Made by a program: the position numbers and the translations under genes
Notes under the pieces: generated by a model
Seen by the model: only the letters and a program-made list of their open reading frames with translations
What the model was told of the DNA's origin: nothing
Databases searched by the model: none
Shown: positions 56,767-64,000 of the stretch, piece by piece
How the letters are laid out: every line of letters starts with the position of its first letter
Numbering within the stretch: position 1 is the first letter of the stretch
DNA from: Andrena cerasifolii
Taxonomy: Eukaryota; Arthropoda; Insecta; Hymenoptera; Andrenidae
Direction of reading: 5' to 3'
Assembly: GCF_050908995.1 (NCBI RefSeq)
Contig: NC_135119.1
Span: 4,650,001 to 4,714,000, forward strand
Length of the DNA stretch: 64,000 nt

Positions 56767-56915
56767 TTAAGGTAACTGCATCTAATTCCGCAAATTATAT
56801 TTGTGTATCTAATTAGTCTTAGATAAGAAAGAACTTGTTTATGTTTCATATACAGCAGGTTAGGAATATTGAAATCTGAAGATTTCCAATCGCGAGTGGA
56901 AAAAAGCAAGGCAAG

Positions 56916-56937
56916 CAATAATAATAATAATAATAAC
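56916..56937. repeat. (AAT)n microsatellite
   Basis: About seven AAT units. Confidence 0.9.
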
Positions 56938-57138
56938 TTGCCACGTATTGATTAATTCATGTATTCATGAGCTCTTAAAGCTATATTTGTATATCTATTT
57001 ATTATTTTTAAACATATTATGAATATTTTGGAGGTTTTTTGCCAAACTTTCTTTCATTGGGATTATGCTTAAAAATTGTCTATTCTAAAAATAAAGAAAT
57101 ACAATTTCAAAATACTTATTTATATTATTACGTATTCA

Positions 57139-57700
57139 TTTTTGTTTATTTACGTTTACATACTGGACAAACGAAGTTCGGCTCTGTAGCACCGCAAATT
57201 TCGTGTCCTCATATGTAGCAGATAACACAATGAAAACACTGGTAGGCATTGAGCTATAAAAATACCTGGAGAGTGACCAGCAGTGAGAAGAAGTAGAGGC
57301 GACAGCGGTCTGAGGGAACTAGAAGATAACGGGTGAACCTATCCGTCTTCTTCCTATTATCCCTCTCTATCTACAGACAGAGATCATGTAGTAAACTATA
57401 GACGTCATGCCGGGATCTCTACAATGTTCAATGAGCTCAATGTATCCATAGTATATATATATATTCTCACTGATATATATCAGTGAGTTATATACAGCTC
57501 AGTATCTATAGTCTGTTTGTAAGAAAGAGATAGGTTCACTCGTTATCTTCTTTCTTTCTCAGACCGCTCGCCATTGCTCTGTTCACTCTCCAGGTATTTT
57601 TATAGCTCAATGCTGGTAGGCGATATTAAATGCACTCTGACCAACACACAAAAAATTGTTTCCGTTACCAAAAATTATAGACCCGATCAAATTGCTTAAA
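57139..57700 (-). pseudogene. Cys-rich coding remnant split by a hAT insertion
   Basis: If the element at 57247-57612 and one TSD copy are removed, the minus strand reads an open segment ending at TAA near 57143: ...SAFNIAYQCFHCVICY, a stop where a Cys or similar would fit, then GHEICGATEPNFVCPVCKRK. The spacing C-x2-C-x2-C...H-x2-C...C-x2-C resembles a small zinc-binding module at a protein C-terminus. The start of this segment (GCGATATTAAATGCACTCT) recurs at 59009-59030 as GCGATATTAGATGCACTCT. Probably a dead transposon-derived gene fragment; the family is not identified. Confidence 0.35.
57247..57612. mobile_element. hAT-like palindromic MITE
   Basis: A perfect 30-bp inverted end, CATTGAGCTATAAAAATACC onward at 57247 and its complement ending 57612, is flanked by a perfect 8-bp duplication CTGGTAGG (57239-57246, 57613-57620). 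Subterminal GATAACGGGTGAACC / GGTTCACTCGTTATC and GTCTGAG / CTCAGAC pairs continue the arms, and a perfect palindrome CTCACTGATATATATCAGTG lies near the centre. The 8-bp TSD supports hAT, although the CATTG start is atypical. Confidence 0.88.
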
Positions 57701-57979
57701 CATGTCATTAATTAGATACTTCCAGTAAATATTCATGCATTCGTACAATTGAGGGGCTCAGCGGAAAACAGGCACATGCCGCATATGCATAAATTTCCGT
57801 TACTTTCTGCCATTATTTCGTTCCTGCAATGTAGTGTAATTCCACCACCGCCTAATATAATAGCAAAACGGTGGCATGTGTCTGTTTCTCATTAGGAATT
57901 TTTAAACTTATGTTCTTGCAATGTTATCTAAAACTGCCACGGTTCAATTTTACATTATCAAGAATCACTGTAATATGTA

Positions 57980-58584
57980 GGTGGGGTGGATTCACCATTT
58001 GTGGCCACTTTAAGATATTGTACTAGTTTTGGCCATTTCTTAACCTAACCCAGACCTAATCCACACCTTTTTTTGTTTTTTTGGGAGTTCTTTTTAACTC
58101 ATGGGGCTTCGGCCCCACCTTGAGGCCCCCACGTGCCTAGTCACCTGGCCGGTCTGTTAGTTTTAATGTTTTTTTAGCGTTTCTGGATCGGTCAAATGCG
58201 GGGGAGGGGCGGTTGGGTGGTTTAAAAAAAAAGACCTAACCCAGACATAATCCAAACCTTTTTTTTCTTTTTTAACCCCCCAACCACCTCTCCCCCACAT
58301 TTAGTCGATCCAGAATCGCTCAAAGGAGCATTACTAGACCGACTAGGTGACTAAGCACGCGAGGGCCTAAAGGAGGGACCGAGGTCCCATAAATTCAAAA
58401 GAACTCCAATAAATAAGAACCTAACCCAAACCTAACCCAGACCTTATATCTCTGGTGGTATACTAAACAAAATATTCATGATGTGAAATTCTCCACATAC
58501 TAATGATCTGCAAGCAATTTAATAATGAGATATTTAAGCACATGGCCAAAAACAGTGCAACGGCCACAAACGGTACATCTACCC
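57980..58584. mobile_element. TA-flanked palindromic element
   Basis: Ends GGTGGGGTGGATTCACCATT...GTGGCC and GGCCACAAACGGTACATCTA...CCC, flanked by TA (57978-57979, 58585-58586). Inner arms pair over ~150 bp: GGGAGTTCTTTTTAA / AAAAGAACTCC, CCTAGTCACCTGGCCGGTCT / AGACCGACTAGGTGACTA, TTCTGGATCGGTCAAATG / ATTTAGTCGATCCAGAA. ACCTAACCCAGACCTAA motifs sit at the junctions. Non-coding. Confidence 0.8.
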
Positions 58585-58759
58585 TACTTCTCGATCGCTA
58601 CACGTTACAATCATAGTACTTATGTCTTCCTGCTTCCTAAAAGTATTGGAATGAAATTTTCAGCATGTACAGAATTTATTTAAATTTGCAAACGGGAATT
58701 TTAAATTGTCATTACAGGCTCGGATAACAAGGTTGGAAAAGCAATCTTCACTACATCCT

Positions 58760-58916
58760 TCGCTATTCCGACGAATTGCAATTTTGTTTCAAAACCAGGA
58801 AATAAGTTACCTAGTAAACTAATCCTTCTAGCTTCTAAAAAAAATCATGTTTGGAGCATTTTTAAAAAAGTTATTCTGTTTTAAAGGGTGTCCCAATATT
58901 TTTGTCCGGCACTGTA
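58760..58916 (-). mobile_element. Mariner/Tc1-like end fragment, copy 1
   Basis: Ends TATTTTTGTCCGGCACTG followed by TA (58917-58918). Its complement (CAGTGCCGGAC...GGGACAC...AATAACTTTTTTA...TAGAAGCTAGAAGGATTAGT) matches the start of 61227-61480. The opposite end is missing. The left boundary is approximate. Confidence 0.7.
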
Positions 58917-58950
58917 TGTAGGTATTTAGTTTTCAGTTCATTACCCATAC

Positions 58951-59451
58951 ATGTCAGCACTTTCTTCGCGAGATATAACGAGTGGCGATATGTATTACGT
59001 GCTAGGCGATATTAGATGCACTCTCCCCGCATCTGACTTGCCAACGATTGTCTATAGTGAAGTTGTACAAGACTTCATTTGCACTAATCACTTACCACGA
59101 GTAAAGATTTACAAATATTATGTACACGAACAATATCTAATTAGCAGTAAATGCGTAATGGTGTCTTGCAACATTTTACCATCTTTAGGGTCATCTCGGC
59201 ACTTCTGTAACGCGAAAGCGTTCATTTTTGCTGTTAAGAATCTCAGGAACACGATTTCTAACGTCAACGGACGTTCTTGTATGAATCTCCATTCATTAAA
59301 TTTTGTAAGACTTGGCTTCAAATCTGGGACAATAGTATCCCACGAGTGTGGTGAATGGATTCAGCAGTCTCAGTTAAATTACAGTAATGTCTGCGATGTT
59401 GTCAAAGAAGTGTGCAATGCGATGGCAGCTTTTATTGCAATTCTTGTCTGA
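58951..59451 (+). CDS. Candidate 166-codon ORF, unknown protein
   Basis: A true ATG opens 166 uninterrupted codons ending TGA at 59449-59451. It is one of the longest ATG-started frames in the window outside repeat arms or GC islands, in DNA of ordinary composition. The predicted protein has eight or so Cys, no clear signal peptide, a moderately hydrophobic C-terminus (VCNAMAAFIAILV) and no domain I recognise. Two cautions: the start (GTGCTAGGCGATATTAGATG) resembles a piece of the minus-strand Cys-rich remnant near 57620, so the DNA may be a decayed transposon read on the wrong strand, and the stop codon coincides with the boundary of a MITE insertion at 59452. Confidence 0.25.
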   Translation: MSALSSRDITSGDMYYVLGDIRCTLPASDLPTIVYSEVVQDFICTNHLPRVKIYKYYVHEQYLISSKCVMVSCNILPSLGSSRHFCNAKAFIFAVKNLRNTISNVNGRSCMNLHSLNFVRLGFKSGTIVSHECGEWIQQSQLNYSNVCDVVKEVCNAMAAFIAILV

Positions 59452-59884
59452 CAAGGGTCCATCCCGAACCCGGAAATTCAAAAAATTCTGAACCTCTGTG
59501 AATATGTAGGGAATTTTCTCCCGATTACGATGCAATTTTTGTTTGCTGCCCAAATTCACTCTAATGGGGTGTAATTGACCCCTGAAATTTCGGTTATTTT
59601 CCAATTTTGTGCGATAACTCGGGAGCTGTTAAATAATTTTTTTTACCAAATGATAGATCTAATTAAAAGAAGTAACTTCTGTCTTGAAACTTTTTTTCTA
59701 TCTCTTACAGTTCGGGAGTTATGACGCAAAATCGGAAAATAGCAGAATTTTCAGGGGTTAATTTCACCCCCTTTGGGTGAATTTGGGCAGGAAACAAAAA
59801 TTGCGTTGTAATCAGGAGGAAATCCCCTACATACTGAAAAGTTTCAGAATTTTTTGAATTTCGGGTTCGGGATCTTTCCTTTTG
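59452..59884. mobile_element. Palindromic MITE, family I copy 3
   Basis: CAAGGGTCCATCCCGAACCC at 59452 and GGGTTCGGGATCTTTCC near the right end; arms and centre match 13472-13904. The right terminus has drifted (TTTTG for CCTTG) and no 3-bp duplication is clear (TGA left, AGT right). Confidence 0.78.
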
Positions 59885-61224
59885 AGTTAAATTTGAAGAG
59901 TATTTGCAATACTAACTACCTAACTTTTTAATGAGAATTCAAAATAAACGGCCATCCTTCCAGCTTAATAGTCGGTAACTTAATTACAAAGCAGTTTTTT
60001 GTGCCCAGTGGCGTTTTAGAAAAATTATGAATTGCATTTACTATCTAATTAAATTCGTTTAAGTTTCTATTGTGAATGTTCTTAGCTTTATAATCTCAAG
60101 AATTGACACGAGCGCAGGTATTAAAATCCAATACCTCCACATTGGAAATAATGATTACAGTAATCCCTTATTACTATATGCATTGTTCATCGTTACCCCA
60201 CTCATTGCTGAGAACTCATTGAAGCTTTTCGCCTACATATACCTGGCATTCGAAAGCGATAAGCCAGAGCGTAAAAATGAAAGCTAAAAGTTCTCGTTAA
60301 AAAATGAGAAAAAATAATTTTTCACAATTATTTTCTACCAGTCTTAAAATAATACCTAGTAGTGTACAAGTACATACTCTAATTTACAATAACGACGCAC
60401 CAAATTTTCCAAGAAATTGTATTTTAAGCTCTGCTTTGCAGGACAGAAATATAATTAATATTAGGTACTGTGGAATTAAAGAAAGAAAAACTGGAAAATT
60501 ATAGACCCCCTTTTACTATAGGTAGCATTATTCTGAGAAATGAATTAAATGGATCTTCGAAAAGCTGATTTATTAAAATGTTTTTGTGAGCAACGCATGA
60601 AGGCAGTTACATTACTTTGAATACAATTATTTTTGCATGGCACCCATGATCACCACGCGGTTGAACCGTTGCATTTTTTTACGAGAAAACACCATATGGC
60701 ATAGGGCATAGGTGATGCCATCGCGGCCGTCGTCGTCGTTGTTGTTGTTATTAGCAGGTTCTCTCCGAGCCCGTAATTACACGACGCGGTCCCATGCAAA
60801 CACGATTTAAGGGAGTTTTTTCTCATTGAACGGCTACGCCGAGCTACAAACGTCAGTGGGCAACGACGCGAGGGTGGAGTTTTATGCGTGCCAGACTGTG
60901 CCACGCAACCCAAAATGCGTGGGAATAAAATGCCTCGTTGCGATATATCATTATATCGTTCTCTATTCTGTACGTTAGGGAAAGGAAAGCAAGGGGGGTG
61001 TTCAGCGTGTGCATTCCGAATGTGAATCACCGACACGTAACAGGTAATGGTATAAAAACACGACAACCCCCTATCGAGATGTTTGTAGGATTATGTCTGC
61101 ACGTACATGAGTTTTCAACGGCTCCTTATATTAACTGTTATTATTCCATTTCAGTTTATCTTCTTTTACAATATGTCTCTCCTGGATAGATCACAATAGT
61201 AACTCATTATTTTTTGTTTATACT
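59885..61224. other. Non-coding DNA with GC-richer island 60.6-61.05 kb
   Basis: The frames 60072-60287 and 60304-60504 have no domain. The island contains a (GTC)/(GTT) trinucleotide run at about 60724-60750 and overlapping frames on both strands. Confidence 0.4.
60724..60750. repeat. Trinucleotide run
   Basis: GCCGTCGTCGTCGTTGTTGTTGTTA: about four GTC/CGT units running into four GTT units. Confidence 0.9.
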
Positions 61225-61226
61225 TA

Positions 61227-61480
61227 CAGTGACTCGCATTAATATTTGGACACTTTTTAAAATCGCATAACTTTTTTAGAATTGGTCCAAACGACTTGAG
61301 TTTTTTTTTTGAGAAGCTAGAAGGATTAGTTTGCTAAATGACGTATTTGGTCGTTTTGATAAAAAATGTATTTGGTTGGAATAGCGAGAAGAATAGTAAA
61401 GGTCGATTTTTAAACTTTTTTTTGTGAGCTTGTAATGAAAATTAAAAAAAAAAACGTTTGTAGATTTCTTAAACCCGTTT
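61227..61480 (+). mobile_element. Mariner/Tc1-like end fragment, copy 2
   Basis: CAGTGACTCGCATTAATATT follows TA (61225-61226). GGACACTTTTTAAAATCGCA, AACTTTTTTAGAATTGGTCC and AGAAGCTAGAAGGATTAGTT match the complement of 58760-58916. It breaks off where the hAT fragment begins. The other end is missing. Confidence 0.72.
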
Positions 61481-61483
61481 GGA

Positions 61484-62233
61484 GAATTCTCGAGAAATTG
61501 AAAAAAATATTGCAAAAATTATATTTTTGGTATAATGTTGATAATTTTTATCAAAAACACAAGGAAACTTTGACTAAATGATTATTCCTGTCTATTTTAT
61601 ACAAAACTTGTGTAAATGAAAAAATAGGTATTAAATATAATTGGTAAATTTATTTATTTAATACAAAATTTGTACAAAGCGAAGCATTACTTTTTGGTTT
61701 TAAAATTTATTTTTAAATAGCACAATGCGTCTAATGTAGCGTCAGCGAATCTATTTTTTGTAGCAAAATCTGTTACTATTATATTTTGACGTTTTAGAAA
61801 TATCTATATTGGCTGTTAAATGAAAAAATGCGTCTTTTGACCCTTTTGGAAGAAATTCTGGATCGTGCAAAAATTTATACGGGGTACAATAGTCTTATCT
61901 CCTCTTTTCAATATTTCTTCTTTAATAGCCACAAGAAACTCATTAGGTACTTAATTCAGTATACAATTTTTCTAAATTTTTAAATAAGAATTTAAGAGCA
62001 CCTTCAGCAGTTAATAATATCGAATCATCTGTAATGTGATTTTCTATTGGAATTTATATAGGTTCTAATGTTATTAATAAGATGTATTATAAATTGTAGA
62101 TGTGTTTATACGTTCGCGATTAACTAGTAATACATTCATTTACGAAAATAAATGAGATTTATAATATTTTTCCTAGACTTAAGTTTCTCGAGAAATTATA
62201 GTATTTCTCGAGAAATAAGAAATAAGCAATTAT
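61484..62233 (+). mobile_element. hAT family A fragment (copy 3)
   Basis: It starts inside the family at GAGAATTCTCGAGAAATTG and ends within the subterminal TTTCTCGAGAAATAAGAAATAAGC repeat, so both termini are missing. It aligns by eye with the complement of 3810-4680 throughout, including a decayed version of the 4279-4467 open segment. Confidence 0.85.
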
Positions 62234-62252
62234 TTGGGGTAAGCTACTATTT

Positions 62253-62820
62253 GGGGTAAAGTGAGCTGAAATAAAATACGAGTTTTAATTAGGATATAGG
62301 TAGTTATTAACCCCTTGCGCTGGGATGACGTGTAGCACGTCAGTTTCTGTTTTTTTTTAACCGTGGTTGTCAAAAACTGTGGCAGATTATTCTGCTAGCT
62401 AACAGGTTAGGTTATTGCGCACATCACTCGCGAATCTTTTTCTGCAGCTCAGTTTACCCCGAATGTGTACTCAGTGGAAAATTAATTATTTAATAATGTT
62501 AGGATTAATGTTTTCTCAAACGCGTGTACATGTATGTTTATAAGTTTGTTATAAACTCGCAGAAAAAAATTGGAGTTAAAATAACACATTTAAGACTCAT
62601 TTATCCAAAAAGCTAATTTAAAAAGAAAATCAATTGGAAGTCTCTAAAACTTCATTTCTAATTTTTTAAATAAATTTCCATTTTTCGATATCTGAATGTG
62701 CATAATTATCATTGCGGTATTACACACATTTATTACGTCGCCAAAATTTGTAAATATATTCTACTGTTAAAGAAAAAATTAAGAAAGCTGATTTTACCCC
62801 GAGGTTCACTTTGTCTCCCC
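62253..62820. mobile_element. Possible TA-class element, left end truncated
   Basis: GGGGTAAAGTGAGCTG (62253) has an inner partner CAGCTCAGTTTACCCC (about 62440-62456) and an outer partner TTTACCCCGAGGTTCACTTT...CTCCCC ending 62820 before TA. The left flank is not TA, so the left end may be lost. Non-coding. Confidence 0.4.
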
Positions 62821-62821
62821 T

Positions 62822-63173
62822 ATATGAAGAGAGAGAGCCGATTTTTATGTTCGCTGAAAACTCAAGACCTATTGAACCGATCTTCCTCAAATTTTAACAC
62901 GTTATTCCAGGATAATCTAGGACGGACATAGGCTATCTAGCATGTCTCAAAAACGCGTTATTAACATGGAACGAAGAAACGTCTGGTATGTGTTCCGCTG
63001 GAGGGAAAATAAATCTCCCAAATTTGGAGAGAACGTTATCTCGTTCGAAATATTACGAAGAAATTCAGCTTCTTTTTCTTCAAAATACTCAATTTCCTTA
63101 AAAGATATTAATTCTAATAAACATGAATCAATCACGCTAATATCTCGGGCGAAGCCGAGACGGGTGACGCTAG
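62822..63173 (+). mobile_element. Helitron 3' region
   Basis: Ends CTAG before T (63174), with a perfect stem CTCGG-GCGAAG-CCGAG (about 63144-63159) roughly 10 bp upstream: the textbook Helitron 3' terminus. Upstream ATTGAACCGATCTTCCTCAA, then GGACGGACATAGGCTATC, resembles the body of insect non-autonomous Helitrons (from memory). The 5' TC end is not identified, so the start is approximate. Confidence 0.7.
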
Positions 63174-64000
63174 TATCGTATCCTCATGTCTAATAACATA
63201 TATCGGTATAGCATTAGTATATCAAGTGCATTTAATTTCAAATTTAAATCGCAGGCACGGGATGCACGGAGCACCGAGTACGCGGCGAAGAAGGCTTCGC
63301 ACAAAGCGAGATTATCCTGTTTTGACATGTACACAGTTGGTGGTACCGCGTGGTTCGTGCACAATCATGGAAACCCAGCATCTGTTGCCTCGCAGTCTCC
63401 TTTTCCCCGCAGCGTACCCTTTCTTTCCAAGAACCGAGATCCCCGTAACTCACTGTGGACAGTTTCTGAAAGGGGTTTCTGTGGGTACGAATAGTCGAGG
63501 AGAGCCGGGCCGAGGGCCGCGAGTAAGGGTGGTCGCGTGCCCGCATCACCTGCACCATGCAAAAATCCCCGGAAATTTTCCAGCGGAAACCTCGAAAAAA
63601 AAAGCCCGAACTATCCCGACAGCTGCCCGATCGTCTAGATGTCTTATTCAAATAAACCCAGGGTCGGTCGACTGCGCGCGAGACGAGGGGGAGGGCGAGC
63701 AACGCAGGAAAGGGATGATTCCAGGTTTCCAGAGGCTGTTTTCCCGTGGACCAGGATAGATCGCAAAAAGGGTTGAAGGTCCGAATGGAAGCAGACGCAT
63801 TATTGATGATTATGTGTTATCCGTATTGAAGAAAGGATTCGTAGGTGTGGAAGCAAATTCACGTATGGGTGCTCGCATCTGCCGCGATCGTTACTTTGAA
63901 TTTTTCTCTTTGGAAGTGGCGATTGTGGTGGCCAACGTCTCTTCTCTTCGTAGCAGCCTACGTGCATGCATACGCGTATCGTGGCACTGTAATGCCCCGC
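63174..64000. other. GC-rich unique DNA at window end
   Basis: Open frames on both strands (63226-63759 plus, 63244-63702 minus) overlap each other, as expected from GC-rich composition. No domain is recognisable. An exon or promoter cannot be excluded. Confidence 0.4.

Noticed and set aside
58030..58440. Telomere-like CCTAACCCAGACCTAACC motifs (also 22980)
   Set aside because: Only a few dispersed, imperfect copies inside a palindromic element; not a TTAGG array.
63226..63759. 177-codon frame near the window end
   Set aside because: GC-rich; overlapping 152-codon minus frame; Arg/Pro/Ser-rich without domain; begins within transposon-adjacent DNA.

Overview
The window is eukaryotic, AT-rich, repeat-dense genomic DNA, almost certainly from an arthropod and most likely an insect. 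The evidence is the absence of bacterial gene packing, long tracts without open frames, GT-AG-like splice signals, a non-LTR retrotransposon C-terminus of arthropod type, a Helitron terminus, and many small inverted-repeat transposons. I found no complete gene, rRNA, tRNA, CRISPR array, virus or toxin gene. Nearly all open frames come from repeats or from chance openings in GC-richer islands.

The best protein-coding candidate is a short first exon at 15150-15260: a start codon, a signal-peptide-like stretch, then a consensus GTAAGT donor in phase 0, inside a CpG-rich patch. Weaker coding candidates are a 166-codon ATG frame at 58951-59451, a minus-strand terminal-exon-like segment at 23428-23558, an open segment after an acceptor at 31505-31690, and small frames at 5136-5390 and 54106-54528. 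If the 15150 exon is real, much of the window could be its first intron.

The rest is mainly a museum of DNA transposons, readable from termini and target-site duplications (TSDs). (1) hAT-type elements with 8-bp TSDs: 796-2138, 3752-4704, a fragment at 61484-62233, 22415-22639, 24060-24706, 28725-29329, 30164-30794 and 57247-57612; 13081-13445 has matching ends but no clear TSD. (2) TTAA-flanked families starting GGGGAC or GGGGAG: 15692-16404, 21257-21987, 47185-47916, 56169-56766, half copy 46347-46704, end fragments near 12550 and 14505. (3) Palindromic elements with 3-bp TAA/TTA duplications: 18910-19971, 42943-43915, 33064-33688, 44577-45111 and the related 13472, 28248 and 59452 copies. 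(4) A loose class of TA-flanked elements whose ends read like RGGTRNATG or CCAGTGAATG: 1103-1488, 6047-8774, 18083-20216, 25042-25646, 39200-39622, 41978-42188, 53544-53848, 57980-58584, 62253-62820. (5) Mariner-like ends at 26671-27180, 58760-58916 and 61227-61480. (6) Helitron-type ends at 9957-10171 and 62822-63173.

Tandem arrays form a second layer: a 152-bp satellite of about 20 copies with a four-monomer higher-order repeat (48892-51981) abutting a broken LINE (51982-52470); a 27-bp minisatellite inside a hAT element (24156-24543); a 24-bp minisatellite inside a foldback (41211-41440); a 34-bp tandem array at one end of a hAT element (3776-3960); a 159-bp unit, itself carrying a perfect hairpin, inside a palindrome (38268-38744); and long AT/GA microsatellites (8052-8347). 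Several elements are nested. GC-richer unique islands near 5.1-5.6, 8.9-9.5, 15.0-15.4, 20.5-20.95, 29.4-30.1, 34.0-34.6, 36.8-37.4, 40.1-40.5, 55.4-56.0, 60.6-61.0 and 63.3-64.0 kb are where undetected exons or regulatory DNA would most plausibly lie.
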